Assembly (NCBI RefSeq): GCF_900109515.1
Contig: NZ_FOBD01000001.1
Span: 186,001-250,000, forward strand
Source of the DNA: Paenibacillus sp. OK003
Lineage (GTDB): Bacteria; Bacillota; Bacilli; Paenibacillales; Paenibacillaceae
Direction of reading: 5' to 3'
Length of the DNA: 64,000 nt
Positions 1-9,936 of the stretch are shown here, piece by piece. The position numbers and the translations under genes are program-made. Each line of letters begins with the position of its first letter. Position 1 is the stretch's first letter. A model generated the notes under the pieces. It was not told the origin of the DNA, searched no databases, and was given only the letters and a program-made list of their open reading frames with translations.

Positions 1-1059
1 GACCGTCGTGCCGCGCTTGATATGGCGCTCCGTCAAATAGAGAAGCAATTTGGTAAAGGATCCATCATGAAACTGGGTGAGTCGACTCACATGAATGTGG
101 AAATTATACCCAGCGGTTCCTTGGCTTTGGATATTGCATTAGGAACAGGCGGCTTGCCTAAAGGCCGGATTGTTGAAATATATGGACCTGAATCTTCTGG
201 TAAAACAACCGTAGCATTGCATGCTATCGCTGAAGTACAAAGAGTGGGTGGACAAGCTGCATTTATCGATGCCGAGCATGCTCTTGACCCACAATACGCA
301 AGCAAACTGGGTGTTAACATTGACGAATTGCTTCTGTCTCAGCCAGATACGGGTGAGCAAGGGCTTGAAATTGCAGAAGCGCTTGTACGTAGTGGTGCTG
401 TGGATATTGTCGTTATTGACTCTGTTGCTGCATTGGTACCGAAAGCAGAAATCGAAGGCGAAATGGGTGATTCCCATGTCGGTTTGCAAGCGCGTCTGAT
501 GTCTCAGGCACTGCGTAAACTGTCTGGTGCAATCAGTAAATCCAAAACGATCGCGATCTTTATCAACCAACTTCGTGAAAAAGTCGGGGTTATGTTTGGT
601 AACCCAGAAACAACACCTGGTGGTCGTGCCCTGAAATTTTATTCCACGGTGCGTCTGGATGTACGCCGTATTGAGAGTATCAAATCAGGAAATGACATGA
701 TTGGTAACCGTACGCGTATTAAAGTGGTGAAAAACAAAGTAGCACCTCCGTTTAAACAAGCGGAAGTGGATATCATGTACGGTGAGGGTATATCGAGAGA
801 AGGCAGTATCATTGACATTGGTACTGAGCTGGACATCGTCAATAAAAGTGGTGCATGGTACTCATACGAAGGCGAGCGTTTAGGACAAGGCCGTGAGAAC
901 GCGAAGCAGTTCATGAAAGAGCATAAAGATATTGCTGAAATCATTGAACAAAAAATTCGTGTAGCCAGTAACTTGACTACTGCAGTTCCTGCGCCAACTA
1001 GCGAAGAGCAACAAAAAGAAGCAGCAGAAGAACAAGAACTATTTGAAATTAACGAGTAA
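1..1059 (+). CDS. recA: RecA recombinase (5' end outside the window)
   Basis: RecA forms ATP-dependent filaments on single-stranded DNA, drives strand exchange and triggers LexA self-cleavage. The reading frame is open from base 1 ([20 protein letters not shown]), which matches the usual RecA N-terminus, so only a few codons including the start lie upstream of the window. The first in-frame ATG, at 22, is internal. Visible motifs are the Walker [10 protein letters not shown], the DNA-binding loop region around [20 protein letters not shown] and the acidic C-terminal tail ending ELFEINE. recX follows 260 bp downstream, as in many Firmicutes. Confidence 0.97.
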   Translation, partial: DRRAALDMALRQIEKQFGKGSIMKLGESTHMNVEIIPSGSLALDIALGTGGLPKGRIVEIYGPESSGKTTVALHAIAEVQRVGGQAAFIDAEHALDPQYASKLGVNIDELLLSQPDTGEQGLEIAEALVRSGAVDIVVIDSVAALVPKAEIEGEMGDSHVGLQARLMSQALRKLSGAISKSKTIAIFINQLREKVGVMFGNPETTPGGRALKFYSTVRLDVRRIESIKSGNDMIGNRTRIKVVKNKVAPPFKQAEVDIMYGEGISREGSIIDIGTELDIVNKSGAWYSYEGERLGQGRENAKQFMKEHKDIAEIIEQKIRVASNLTTAVPAPTSEEQQKEAAEEQELFEINE

Positions 1060-1171
1060 CCCTCCCTTGTAGGAAGGGCCCTAGAGGGCGTTGCCCCTCT
1101 GAACTCCCAAAGCTTGTCTGATTGAGCTTGGCTCGATCTGGCTTGGGGTATGGTGTGTGCGCTCGCGCTGT

Positions 1172-1253
1172 CCAACAGCCTCTGTCCGAATGGGCAGGGG
1201 CTGTTGGCATGATTACTATTTGTGAGAGGCCGGACATTGTTTCCGGCCTTTTG
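1172..1253 (+). terminator. recA terminator preceded by a long hairpin
   Basis: AGGCCGGA (1227-1234) pairs with TCCGGCCT (1242-1249) and is followed by TTTT, a canonical intrinsic terminator. Just before it CCAACAGCC (1172-1180) pairs with GGCTGTTGG (1199-1207), with further pairing inside. Near the recA stop AGAGGG..CCCTCT makes a third hairpin. The 244-bp recA-recX gap is therefore mostly structured sequence without a gene. Confidence 0.75.
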
Positions 1254-1321
1254 TATTAGTATCTGATATTTCTTTTGAAATACGTTAAACGTATGAGGTT
1301 TAGATGGAAGGGGAGACCGAC

Positions 1322-2059
1322 ATGGATCACCATGAAGATGATTTATATGAAGAAGCCGAGCTGGAGGGAATCTCCCAATTCCCGGATAACGAAGAACTTA
1401 CCATTACACGAGTAGAACGAACGAAGAGCAGGGAAGCTCGTTACCGAATTACCTTTGGTTTGTATTCAATTACGGTGCTTGAAGATGTAATGATTAAATA
1501 TCGGATGACCCGGGGAAATACGTTTCTGAAAAAGGACTTGGAAGACATCATAGTAGCTGACGAACGACAGCGGACGTATGTGCAGTCTTTGCGATATCTG
1601 GAGCATAAACCCCGCACACGCCATGAATTAAGTCAGAAGCTTCGGCAAAAAGAGTTTGCTGCATCGTTGATTGAAGAGGCCCTGGATCGGCTTGAACGAG
1701 AGAATTTGGTCGATGACGAACTGTTTGCGAAGGAATGGACTCGTCAGCGTATGGAGGGCCAGCGGAAGGGAAAACTGTGGATAAGGCAAGAGCTGCGTCA
1801 GAAGGGCATTGCCAATGAGCTGATTGCTGAAGCACTTGAAGGTGTAAGTACAGATGCGGAATTTGAGGCGGCTCTAACCGCCGGACGCAAAAAATGGAAT
1901 CAGGTCAAAGGAGACATCCAGGAGAAGAAACGTAAAACGCTTCCCTTCTTGATGCGACGAGGTTTTTCCATGGATATGGTGCGTCGGGTCGTGAATTGTT
2001 TAATTGAAGAAGACGAGGCTAAAGACCCCGAAGATGACGAAGCGTTGTTATGGGATTAG
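1322..2059 (+). CDS. recX: RecX, regulator of RecA
   Basis: RecX binds RecA filaments and modulates their activity. The protein (245 aa) has an acidic N-terminal extension, then helical repeats typical of the family (YLEHKPRTRHELSQKLRQKEF, LVDDELFAKEWTRQR, RGFSMDMVRRVV). I chose ATG 1322 over the in-frame ATG at 1304 because AAGGGGAG at 1308-1315 is well placed only for the later codon. It lies downstream of recA behind a terminator, so it probably has separate or read-through transcription. Confidence 0.9.
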   Translation: MDHHEDDLYEEAELEGISQFPDNEELTITRVERTKSREARYRITFGLYSITVLEDVMIKYRMTRGNTFLKKDLEDIIVADERQRTYVQSLRYLEHKPRTRHELSQKLRQKEFAASLIEEALDRLERENLVDDELFAKEWTRQRMEGQRKGKLWIRQELRQKGIANELIAEALEGVSTDAEFEAALTAGRKKWNQVKGDIQEKKRKTLPFLMRRGFSMDMVRRVVNCLIEEDEAKDPEDDEALLWD

Positions 2060-2087
2060 CAGACTGGACTCACTATACTGCATTCTC

Positions 2088-2117
2088 TTGACAATTTCTT
2101 TCGTCAAATACTAAAAT
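2088..2117 (+). promoter_or_regulatory. Sigma-A-like promoter for rny
   Basis: TTGACA at 2088-2093, 18-bp spacer, TAAAAT at 2112-2117. It gives a leader of about 240 nt before rny. The leader contains a perfect hairpin GTACATG-gcaa-CATGTAC at 2228-2245 and a CGGCG/CGCCG stem near 2263-2277. Confidence 0.6.
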
Positions 2118-2369
2118 GGACATGAGTCTGTAAGAAATGGACAACCCTTTTTCCTTCCAAAAAAGCGGTTTCTGTTTTTTAAGATTTATACCATTCATGA
2201 TTATGGGTTCGCCAGAGACGGTGAATAGTACATGGCAACATGTACACTTGAAATGAAAATCGGCGGGGGATCGCCGTGAGTATTCGTTATTCCCAAAAAT
2301 ATGTTAGGTTTGAAAACTGCAAATTGACCCAAGGAATGCCTTGGAGGAACCAACGAGGAGGTGAACAGT

Positions 2370-3911
2370 ATGAATCCTGCAATCACGATCGCTCTCGTTG
2401 CAGCCGCGCTATTCATTGGGTTCGGAGTAGGATATTTTATTCGCAAATCTCTTGCAGAAGCTAAGATCTCCAGTGCGGAAGAAGCTGCCGTACAAATCGT
2501 GGAGAACGCGAAGAAAGAGGCAGAAGCACTGAAGAAAGAAACGGTGTTGGAAGCGAAGGATGAAATTCATCGCATTCGCGCCGAAGCTGAAAAAGACACT
2601 CGTGAACGTCGGAATGAAATTCAACGACAAGAAAGACGATTGTTGCAAAAAGAAGAGTCGCTGGATAAAAAATTGGAATCACTCGAACGTAAAGAAGAGC
2701 AAGTGGCTAACAAAGAGAAACGAATTGATGAGACACAGCAGCAGATCGAGATGATCTACAAAAACCAGGTGACGGAGCTGGAGCGCATATCCAACCTCAC
2801 TATGGAAGACGCACGCAGTATCATACTGTCCAACGTAGAACAGGAAGTTCGTCATGAGACGGCTCAAATGATCAAGGACATTGAACAGCAAGCGAAGGAA
2901 GAAGCGGACAAAAAGTCCCGCGAGATTATTACACTCGCTATCCAACGCTGTGCGGCTGATCACGTGGCGGAGACAACGGTATCCGTTGTTACTTTGCCAA
3001 ATGAAGAAATGAAAGGCCGGATTATCGGTCGTGAAGGACGTAACATTCGTGCGCTTGAAACCCTTACCGGGATTGACCTCATTATCGATGATACGCCAGA
3101 AGCTGTTATTCTGTCGGGCTTTGACCCGATTCGTCGTGAAATCGCCCGTACTGCCCTCGAAAAACTGGTGGCTGATGGACGTATTCACCCGGCACGGATT
3201 GAAGAGATGGTGGAAAAATCCCGCAAAGAAGTGGATGAGCGTATCCGTGAATACGGTGAGCAAGCTACCTTTGAAGTGGGCGTGCATGGTCTGCATCCGG
3301 ACTTGATTAAAATTCTGGGCCGGTTGAAGTTCCGTACAAGCTATGGTCAAAACGTCTTGAAACATTCGATGGAAGTCGCTTATCTGGCTGGATTGATGGC
3401 TGGCGAACTCGGAGAAGACGTAACCCTAGCAAGACGTGCAGGTCTATTGCATGACATCGGTAAAGCGCTGGATCACGAAGTGGAAGGATCACACGTCGAA
3501 ATCGGCGTGGAACTAGCGAAGAAATACAAAGAACATCCGGTTGTAATCAACAGTATCGCGTCCCATCACGGGGATTGCGAAGCGACTTCGGTTATTGCCA
3601 TGTTGGTTGGCGCAGCAGATGCGCTCTCCGCAGCAAGACCAGGCGCACGCCGCGAAACGCTGGAAACGTATATCAAACGACTGGAGAAGCTGGAAGAAAT
3701 TTCGGAATCGTTCGAAGGTGTCGAGAAATCGTATGCCATCCAGGCCGGACGCGAAGTTCGCGTTATGGTACAGCCTGAGAAAATCGACGATGCTGAAGCC
3801 TTCCGCCTCGCGCGTGACATCACGAAGATGATCGAGAACGAACTTGATTATCCGGGTCACATCAAGGTCACCGTCATCCGGGAAACCCGTGCGGTTGAAT
3901 ACGCAAAATAG
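2370..3911 (+). CDS. rny: Ribonuclease Y
   Basis: RNase Y is the membrane-anchored endoribonuclease that starts mRNA decay in Firmicutes. The 513-aa product has an N-terminal membrane helix (about residues 3-22), a long charged coiled coil (about 30-200), a KH domain containing [12 protein letters not shown], and an HD domain with the metal-binding [10 protein letters not shown] near residue 360. ATG 2370 follows GAGGAGGTG with good spacing; the GTG three codons earlier overlaps that site and is less likely. ymdB follows, as in B. subtilis. Confidence 0.96.
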   Translation: MNPAITIALVAAALFIGFGVGYFIRKSLAEAKISSAEEAAVQIVENAKKEAEALKKETVLEAKDEIHRIRAEAEKDTRERRNEIQRQERRLLQKEESLDKKLESLERKEEQVANKEKRIDETQQQIEMIYKNQVTELERISNLTMEDARSIILSNVEQEVRHETAQMIKDIEQQAKEEADKKSREIITLAIQRCAADHVAETTVSVVTLPNEEMKGRIIGREGRNIRALETLTGIDLIIDDTPEAVILSGFDPIRREIARTALEKLVADGRIHPARIEEMVEKSRKEVDERIREYGEQATFEVGVHGLHPDLIKILGRLKFRTSYGQNVLKHSMEVAYLAGLMAGELGEDVTLARRAGLLHDIGKALDHEVEGSHVEIGVELAKKYKEHPVVINSIASHHGDCEATSVIAMLVGAADALSAARPGARRETLETYIKRLEKLEEISESFEGVEKSYAIQAGREVRVMVQPEKIDDAEAFRLARDITKMIENELDYPGHIKVTVIRETRAVEYAK

Positions 3912-3921
3912 AGCATTACGG

Positions 3922-3953
3922 AAAAGTGGCCGCAGTAGTGGGCCACTTTTCCT
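3922..3953 (+). terminator. rny terminator
   Basis: AAAAGTGGCC (3922-3931) pairs perfectly with GGCCACTTTT (3941-3950). The T-rich tract is partly in the stem, so termination may be incomplete and allow ymdB read-through. Confidence 0.7.
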
Positions 3954-4073
3954 GTTGATAGCCTGTTAAAAGGCATTTTTATAATAAAATTGATGAGCAA
4001 CAGATAGAGGTCCTGCGAAGTTTCGGATGCTTTGAAGAAGGCTGCGCTTGGTAGGGATTAAGGAGGCAGTAAA

Positions 4074-4868
4074 ATGAAAGTTTTGTTTATTGGTGATATT
4101 GTGGGGAATGTGGGGCGTAAGGCGCTGAAGGAAAACCTCCCCTACCTCAAAACGAAGTATAAGCCGCATGTGGTCATTGTAAATGGGGAAAATGCAGCGG
4201 CAGGCCGGGGAATCACCGGGGCAATTGCGAATGAATTTTTCAACTGGGGTGTGCATGGCATCACCCTTGGTAACCATACTTGGGACAATAAGGATATATT
4301 TGATTTTATAGATGATGAGCCACGTATGATTCGTCCTGCGAACTTTCCTCCAGGAACACCAGGGCGTGGATACACCGTAGTCAAAGGAGAAGGTAAGGAG
4401 CTGGCGATTGTCAATCTGCAAGGCCGGACGTTCCTGCCAGCTCTGGATTGCCCATTCCGCGTTGCTGATGAAATTGTAGATGAACTGCGTCAAGATCATA
4501 AGTGTATTCTGGTCGATATGCATGCTGAAGCAACGTCAGAGAAAATTGCCATGGGCTGGCATCTGGATGGACGTGCATCGCTGGTCGTAGGTACACATAC
4601 ACATGTGCAGAGCAATGATGATCGTATTTTGCCTGGAGGAACAGCTTATTTAACGGATGCGGGCATGGTAGGGCCGCGTGACGGCATATTGGGCATGGAG
4701 CGTGAAGCGGTGCTTCGCAAGTTCTACACCCAGCTTCCGGTACGATTTGTGGTGGATGATGGCAAATGGCATTTCCACGGTGTATTTGTGGAGATTGATG
4801 AAGCCACAGGCGCTGCAACACGTATTGAGAAAATTCGTCTGATGGAGGACGAGTGGCGTATGGAATAG
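4074..4868 (+). CDS. ymdB: YmdB-type metallophosphoesterase
   Basis: 264 aa, the usual size for the TIGR00282/YmdB family. In B. subtilis YmdB is a 2',3'-cyclic-nucleotide phosphodiesterase that affects biofilm and motility decisions. Metal-binding motifs are visible: GDIVGNVG at the N-terminus, VNGENAA, GNHTWDN and GTHTHVQ. An AGGAGGCAG site precedes ATG 4074. Position directly after rny is conserved in Bacilli. Confidence 0.93.
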   Translation: MKVLFIGDIVGNVGRKALKENLPYLKTKYKPHVVIVNGENAAAGRGITGAIANEFFNWGVHGITLGNHTWDNKDIFDFIDDEPRMIRPANFPPGTPGRGYTVVKGEGKELAIVNLQGRTFLPALDCPFRVADEIVDELRQDHKCILVDMHAEATSEKIAMGWHLDGRASLVVGTHTHVQSNDDRILPGGTAYLTDAGMVGPRDGILGMEREAVLRKFYTQLPVRFVVDDGKWHFHGVFVEIDEATGAATRIEKIRLMEDEWRME

Positions 4869-4908
4869 GGGTATTGTCCCATTTTGCAGGGAAACCCGAC
4901 TAAAAAGA

Positions 4909-4935
4909 AGGAATTTTTTTGCCTCCCGCGAATAA
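4909..4935 (+). promoter_or_regulatory. Candidate sigma-H promoter for spoVS
   Basis: AGGAATT at 4909-4915, a 13-bp spacer and CGAATAA at 4929-4935 fit the sigma-H pattern AGGAWWW-N13-nGAATWW. B. subtilis spoVS is known to be sigma-H dependent. The match is by eye. Confidence 0.5.
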
Positions 4936-4985
4936 CATCTAGTAAGTGGAAACAAACATTCAACATTCCCAGGGAGGTACTTACC

Positions 4986-5246
4986 ATGGAAGTATTAAAA
5001 GTTTCAGCAAAGTCCAATCCCAATTCCGTAGCCGGCGCTCTTGCAGGTGTTCTTCGTGAACGTGGAAATGCTGAACTGCAGGCAATTGGAGCGGGAGCAC
5101 TGAACCAAGCCATTAAAGCGGTAGCGATAGCCCGGGGATTTGTAGCACCAAGCGGAGTTGACTTGATTTGTATTCCAGCTTTTACAGACATTGTGATCGA
5201 CGGCGAGGACCGAACGGCCATTAAGCTGATTGTGGAGCCCAGATAA
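4986..5246 (+). CDS. spoVS: Stage V sporulation protein S
   Basis: 86-aa protein matching SpoVS along its full length (MEVLKVSAKSNPNSVAGALA, then GNAELQAIGAGALNQAIKA). SpoVS is a small Alba-like protein needed for normal sporulation and septation. ATG 4986 follows GGGAGGT with 7 bp spacing; an in-frame upstream extension to 4884 is not SpoVS-like. The gene has its own probable sigma-H promoter and terminator, so it is likely monocistronic. Confidence 0.96.
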   Translation: MEVLKVSAKSNPNSVAGALAGVLRERGNAELQAIGAGALNQAIKAVAIARGFVAPSGVDLICIPAFTDIVIDGEDRTAIKLIVEPR

Positions 5247-5265
5247 TACATGCGTTTATGCATTG

Positions 5266-5295
5266 AACCTGTTTACGAAGTAGACAGGTTTTTTT
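5266..5295 (+). terminator. spoVS terminator
   Basis: AACCTGT (5266-5272) pairs with ACAGGTT (5284-5290), followed by a T tract. Confidence 0.85.
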
Positions 5296-5338
5296 GCGTT
5301 TTATTCCATAACATAGCCGTTTAGAAGGAGAGATTGTG

Positions 5339-6325
5339 ATGCACAACTGGCGAGTAGCCGATTTTCATTGTGATGCTTTGAGTAAAATGCTGATGAACCC
5401 TAGCCATTCATTTGAAAATGCTTCACAGCTGGATGTGAATCTGGAACGTATGAGAGAAGGTAACATTGGTTTGCAGGCCTTTGCAATCTATTTGCCCGAA
5501 GTGCTTGGCAGAGGAAAGTTTGAACATGTGATGGGCCAGTTGGACACGTACCGCAAGCGAGTGGAGATAACCAAAGAACGAGCTGAAGGCACACATACAT
5601 TATTGTGGCGGGAACAGCTTGCGCAGATCGGGCAGACCGACAGACCATGGGGACTGCTTACACTTGAAGGTGTCGATGGACTGGAGGGCAATCTCTTTTA
5701 TCTGGAGTTGTGTTATCAAATGGGTGTCCGGATTGTTGGGCTTACCTGGAACTACGCCAATTGGGCAGCTGATGGTGTATTGGAGAAACGTGGGGCGGGA
5801 CTTACGGAGAAAGGCAGGGAGTTGGTTCACTTGTGTAATCAAATCGGCATGCTGCTGGATGTATCACATCTGACCGAGAAAGGCTTCTGGGAGCTTGCTG
5901 ACCTTAGTAAACGTCCTTTTATCGCGTCGCATTCCAACAGTTATGCCATATGCCCGCATGTGCGTAATCTGAAGGACGATCAGATTCGGGCCATTATTGC
6001 CCGCGAAGGGCGTATTGGTCTGACGTTTGTGCCTTGGTTTGTGAAGCAGGAAGGTGAAGTGCGTATTGAAGATCTGCTGCCTCATATTGAGCGGATATGT
6101 TCCCTGGGTGGGGAGCATCATCTAATGATGGGGTCTGATTTTGACGGAATTGCTACGTATATCCAAGACCTTGAGCATACCGGGCAGTATCCGAAGTTGA
6201 TAAATACGCTGCTCAAGCACTACGACGAATCACTAGTTCACGGTTGGATGTGGGGCAATGCGATGAGTTATTTAAGAGAAAATTTGCCAAGGGAAAATTT
6301 GAAGGTGGAACATGGCAAATCATGA
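5339..6325 (+). CDS. Membrane-dipeptidase family M19 peptidase
   Basis: 328-aa zinc dipeptidase of family M19 (renal dipeptidase-like, amidohydrolase fold). DFHCDAL near the N-terminus carries the HxD metal pair; LLTLEGVDGLEGN carries the bridging glutamate; DVSHLTEKGFWEL and FIASHSNSYAICPHVRNL give later metal and substrate histidines; MGSDFDGI is the C-terminal catalytic motif. No signal peptide, so it should be cytoplasmic. ATG 5339 has AAGGAG 8 bp upstream; GTG 5336 immediately before is the alternative. Confidence 0.92.
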   Translation: MHNWRVADFHCDALSKMLMNPSHSFENASQLDVNLERMREGNIGLQAFAIYLPEVLGRGKFEHVMGQLDTYRKRVEITKERAEGTHTLLWREQLAQIGQTDRPWGLLTLEGVDGLEGNLFYLELCYQMGVRIVGLTWNYANWAADGVLEKRGAGLTEKGRELVHLCNQIGMLLDVSHLTEKGFWELADLSKRPFIASHSNSYAICPHVRNLKDDQIRAIIAREGRIGLTFVPWFVKQEGEVRIEDLLPHIERICSLGGEHHLMMGSDFDGIATYIQDLEHTGQYPKLINTLLKHYDESLVHGWMWGNAMSYLRENLPRENLKVEHGKS

Positions 6326-6449
6326 TACCGTTGGTCCCCTGAAGAAAATGAGCTGGAAGGAGTAGCCGTCCATGTTCAGATGGATTTACCAAATACAGGG
6401 GATTAATGATTGCAAAATAAGTGTATTTCATGAATTTTCAGCAGTTCGT

Positions 6450-6478
6450 TTTCATTTCACTTCAAAAAGGGGTATAAT
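6450..6478 (+). promoter_or_regulatory. Probable promoter for the PduL-like gene
   Basis: Perfect TATAAT at 6473-6478 with a weak -35 (TTTCAT, 6450-6455) at 17-bp spacing. Confidence 0.45.
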
Positions 6479-6538
6479 ACCATAGGAATGTTAAGAGCCT
6501 GGCTACAGGCCATAGATAAACAAGGAGTGAAATTCACA

Positions 6539-7111
6539 ATGAGCAAAACAGTACCTGTGGGCGTATCTGCCCGTCACATTCATGTATCTCAAGAGCACGT
6601 TGAAATTTTGTTTGGTAAAGGCTATGAATTGACTGAGTTTAAACCTCTGTCCCAACCAGGACAATATGCTGCTAACGAAACAGTAGCGGTTATTGGTTCG
6701 AAAGGACAGTTTGATAAAGTGCGTATCCTTGGACCTGTTCGTCCGGAAACACAACTGGAAATCTCGATGACAGACTCTTTCGCTATTGGTGTTAAGGCAC
6801 CTGTTCGTGAATCCGGAAGCATCGAAGGTACTCCAGGTATTACGATTAAAGGACCTGCTGGCGAAGTTACAATCGATAAAGGTGTTATCGTTGCTGCTCG
6901 TCACATCCACTTCCATACGTCTGATGCTGCTAAATGGGGCATTGAGGACAAACAATTGCTGAAAGTTCGTCTGGGTGGAGATCGTGGTCTGGTACTGGAA
7001 AATGTACTGGCTCGTGTATCGGATTCCTTTGCACTGGACATGCATATTGATACAGATGAAGCTAATGCAGCTGGCGCTCGTAACGGTGATACTGCTGAAA
7101 TCATCGACTAA
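6539..7111 (+). CDS. pduL: Phosphate propanoyltransferase (PduL-type phosphotransacylase)
   Basis: 190-aa member of the PTAC/PduL family, which swaps CoA and phosphate on short acyl groups and gives an alternative to Pta. Two homologous halves each carry the zinc-binding ARHIH signature (ARHIHVSQEH near residue 11 and ARHIHFH near residue 121). There are no microcompartment genes nearby, so a housekeeping acetate/propionate role is more likely than a propanediol one. ATG 6539 follows AAGGAG with a rather long 11-bp gap. The codon use (many GCT, CGT, CTG) suggests good expression. Confidence 0.9.
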   Translation: MSKTVPVGVSARHIHVSQEHVEILFGKGYELTEFKPLSQPGQYAANETVAVIGSKGQFDKVRILGPVRPETQLEISMTDSFAIGVKAPVRESGSIEGTPGITIKGPAGEVTIDKGVIVAARHIHFHTSDAAKWGIEDKQLLKVRLGGDRGLVLENVLARVSDSFALDMHIDTDEANAAGARNGDTAEIID

Positions 7112-7162
7112 TGACATGGAACAATCTTCAGCCGTGATCCTGGCGGTTTGAATGAACGTATA

Positions 7163-7217
7163 AACCTGAGTATATCCACAGCGTCGCTGCATTCGACCTG
7201 GGATAGCTCAGGTTTTT
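7163..7217 (+). terminator. Terminator after the PduL-like gene
   Basis: AACCTGAG (7163-7170) pairs with CTCAGGTT (7207-7214), extended by TATCC/GGATA inside, then a T tract. The loop is about 23 nt. Confidence 0.7.
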
Positions 7218-7287
7218 GTGTATTTTCGGGCTGTTTAGCAGACCTGCGCAGATTTCGGGATAGGCAAAGGGGCAGCGGCTTTGGATG

Positions 7288-7316
7288 TGGAACTACAGCC
7301 CAATTCATGTTATAAT
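7288..7316 (+). promoter_or_regulatory. Extended -10 promoter for miaB
   Basis: TGTTATAAT at 7308-7316 gives a TGn-extended -10; the -35 position (TGGAAC, 7288-7293) is poor. It leaves a leader of about 95 nt before miaB. Confidence 0.5.
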
Positions 7317-7418
7317 TTGCTGTAATGCTCTTTTGATGTATAAAGCGTGCAAATCACGTGAAACAAGATGAAATAACGATTTTTTATTAATAGAGGCTGT
7401 AAGGAGTGACCGAAGGAA

Positions 7419-8975
7419 ATGGCTAAAGACTCAAAAAAGGATTACTCCCAATATTTTGATTTCTCCGATGCCAAAGTAATTTCGCAAGATGAATTCAGCA
7501 AAAAGATAAGAATCCGGGGCCGGGAGATTAACATCAAGTCGGAACCCAATCATCGTCAGGAGAAACAACGGGGCAAGGAAGACGTTCAGGTGCTTTACGA
7601 AACAGCCGTACCCGATGAACTGAAAAACGTGGGGAAAGGCAAACACTATATCGTATATACGTATGGATGCCAGATGAACGAGCATGATTCGGAGACCATT
7701 AAAGGGTTACTTGAATCGATGGGGTATCAGGCTACCGAGGATCGCAAAGAGGCAGATATTATTTTGTTAAACACCTGTGCGATTCGGGAAAATGCAGAAG
7801 ATAAAGTGTTTGGTGAGCTGGGCCATCTGAAAACCCTGAAAACCGAACGTCCAGGTTTGTTACTGGGTGTCTGTGGTTGTATGTCGCAGGAAGAAGGCGT
7901 CGTGAACCGGATCATGCAGAAGCATGGCTTTGTGGATATGATTTTTGGTACACACAATGTGCATCGGCTGCCACATCTGATTCAGGAAGCACTGTTCAGT
8001 AAAGAAATGGTTGTTGAGGTATGGTCCAAGGAAGGCGACATCATTGAGAACCTACCGAAAAAACGTGAGGGCATGCGCGGCTGGGTGAACATTATGTATG
8101 GTTGCGACAAGTTCTGTACATATTGCATCGTCCCGTTCACACGGGGGAAAGAGCGCAGTCGACGTCCAGAAGATGTTATTGCCGAAGTTCGCGAACTGGC
8201 AAGACAAGGCTTCAAGGAAATCACGCTGCTCGGCCAGAACGTTAATGCTTATGGCAAAGACTTCACGGATCTGAAGTATAGCTTCGGTGACCTGATGGAT
8301 GATATCCGCAAAATCGATATTCCACGGGTGCGGTTTACAACCAGTCATCCACGTGACTTCGATGATCATCTGATTGAGGTGCTTGCGAAGGGCGGGAACC
8401 TGGTGGAACATATCCATCTGCCTGTGCAGTCTGGCAGCACGGAAGTGCTGAAACGTATGAGCCGCAAGTACAGTCGGGAACACTACCTGAAGCTTGCTGA
8501 CAAAATTAAAACTGCCATTCCAGATGTTGTGTTAACCACTGATATTATCGTTGGTTTTCCGGGGGAGACGGAAGAACAGTTCGAAGATACGCTGTCACTA
8601 GTCAGGGAAGTTGGCTACGATTTTGCCTATACATTCATCTACTCTCCGCGTGAAGGTACACCTGCTGCAGTGATGGAGGATAACGTGCCGATGGACGTGA
8701 AGAAGGAACGTTTGAAACGCTTGAACGAGACAATCAACGCATACAGCCATAGCAGCAATGAAAAGCAGCGTGGCAAGGTTGTTGAAGTGCTGGTCGAAGG
8801 TGAGAGCAAACGGAATTCGAATGTTCTGGCAGGACGTACACGCAGCAACAAGCTGGTGCACTTTGAAGGATCTAAAGAATTGATCGGTACTTTTGTACAT
8901 GTGGAAATCACCGATCCAATGACTTTCTATATTCGGGGCAACCTGCTCACAGAGCCAGTAGCCGCCAATCAGTAA
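7419..8975 (+). CDS. miaB: tRNA-2-methylthio-N6-isopentenyladenosine methylthiotransferase MiaB
   Basis: Radical-SAM enzyme that adds the 2-methylthio group to isopentenyladenosine-37 of tRNAs reading UNN codons. The 518-aa protein shows the N-terminal UPF0004 cysteines ([34 protein letters not shown]), the radical-SAM cluster [17 protein letters not shown], and a C-terminal TRAM-type domain ([13 protein letters not shown]). The N-terminal extension of about 70 residues is normal for Bacilli. ricA follows, the conserved Bacillus neighbour. Confidence 0.96.
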   Translation: MAKDSKKDYSQYFDFSDAKVISQDEFSKKIRIRGREINIKSEPNHRQEKQRGKEDVQVLYETAVPDELKNVGKGKHYIVYTYGCQMNEHDSETIKGLLESMGYQATEDRKEADIILLNTCAIRENAEDKVFGELGHLKTLKTERPGLLLGVCGCMSQEEGVVNRIMQKHGFVDMIFGTHNVHRLPHLIQEALFSKEMVVEVWSKEGDIIENLPKKREGMRGWVNIMYGCDKFCTYCIVPFTRGKERSRRPEDVIAEVRELARQGFKEITLLGQNVNAYGKDFTDLKYSFGDLMDDIRKIDIPRVRFTTSHPRDFDDHLIEVLAKGGNLVEHIHLPVQSGSTEVLKRMSRKYSREHYLKLADKIKTAIPDVVLTTDIIVGFPGETEEQFEDTLSLVREVGYDFAYTFIYSPREGTPAAVMEDNVPMDVKKERLKRLNETINAYSHSSNEKQRGKVVEVLVEGESKRNSNVLAGRTRSNKLVHFEGSKELIGTFVHVEITDPMTFYIRGNLLTEPVAANQ

Positions 8976-9014
8976 TACACAAACCTAATAAGATGAATGT
9001 CTTTTTGCACTTGG

Positions 9015-9175
9015 CGGGTTACAGCCTAGCGTAGCGAAGGTGACGGAATCGATTCTGTAGAAGCGCAGCGTTCGCCTTTGTCTCCAAATTTTAACCACGG
9101 ACAATTACAATTCGAAAAATCTGGAGACAACAGCGATCGAAAGAACGATCCGTAACCGCAGCGGTCATTCAAGCA
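9015..9175. repeat. Structured intergenic element with inverted arms
   Basis: The miaB-ricA gap holds no gene but an organised sequence. TTGTCTCCAAATTTT (9078-9092) is inverted at 9115-9130 (AAAAATCTGGAGACAA) with one mismatch, flanked by GATCG-aaagaa-CGATC (9135-9150) and other paired blocks. The size and nested palindromes resemble dispersed REP/MITE-like repeats. Only one copy is visible in this window, so its repeat status is an inference. Confidence 0.45.
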
Positions 9176-9243
9176 GTCAACTGAGCTTAGTGCAATATCG
9201 AGTATTTCATCTTATATCATCTCATAGAATGGAGCGATTTCGA

Positions 9244-9693
9244 GTGGCGCAGGAAGAAGTGCAGTACAACCCTTATGGAATGCCTACCTACGATACGCGC
9301 AATCTGGTTATACGCGACGACATTATGGGAAAAGCCAAAGAATTGGCTGATATGCTTGGAACGAGCGAAGAAGTTAAACAGTTCCAACAGGCTGAGTCCA
9401 AAATTCGTGATCATGAACGCATCCAGCAATTGATTGCAACGATCAAGAAAAAACAAAAGGAAATCGTTGCTTTTGAAAGCTTCAAAAATGCAGACATGGT
9501 CAGCAAAATTGAACAGGAAATTGAGGACCTGCAGGAAGAGTTGGACGGCATTCCACTCGTTACGGAATTCCAGCAAAGCCAAAGCGATATCAATTATTTG
9601 CTTCAGCTTGTTATTTCTGTAATTCGAGATACCGTCTCCGAGAAAGTGAACGTGGAGGCAGGTACCGATTCACCACCGACCAGCTGCGGGTAA
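9244..9693 (+). CDS. ricA: RicA (YmcA), Y-complex subunit
   Basis: YlbF/YmcA-family helical protein (149 aa). In B. subtilis RicA joins RicF and RicT to direct RNase Y cleavage of specific mRNAs and influences competence, sporulation and biofilm formation. The sequence has the family's long amphipathic helices (VKQFQQAESKIRDHERIQQL, EIEDLQEELDGIPLVTEFQQ) and one C-terminal Cys (PPTSCG), in line with a cluster-ligand Cys near the end of B. subtilis YmcA. GTG 9244 has GGAGCG 7 bp upstream, whereas ATG 9229 lacks a ribosome site. The partner nuclease rny is in the same window. Confidence 0.9.
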   Translation: MAQEEVQYNPYGMPTYDTRNLVIRDDIMGKAKELADMLGTSEEVKQFQQAESKIRDHERIQQLIATIKKKQKEIVAFESFKNADMVSKIEQEIEDLQEELDGIPLVTEFQQSQSDINYLLQLVISVIRDTVSEKVNVEAGTDSPPTSCG

Positions 9694-9700
9694 ATAGAAG

Positions 9701-9727
9701 GGTGCGGACGCAGTCCGCGCCTTTTTT
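9701..9727 (+). terminator. ricA terminator
   Basis: GGTGCGGAC (9701-9709) pairs with GTCCGCGCC (9713-9721), then six T. Confidence 0.9.
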
Positions 9728-9936
9728 ATCATCTCAGACTCCACGTGGTGGGGTTATTTTGTGTGGTGACTCGATCTAAACAACTTCACTGGATAAGACC
9801 TGTTCCGTAAGAGCAGGCTTAATATAACGACGAAGCACTTTAGATCAACTACGAAAAGAACCAATGCTGGGAAATCATCAACAACAACATACATCATGGG
9901 CTTTATACTTAAAGTGCACTAAAGGGGAAATCAATA

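Noticed and set aside
639..1175. 178-codon minus-strand frame over the recA end
   Set aside because: Antisense shadow of recA and its terminator hairpins; no ribosome site and no recognisable protein.
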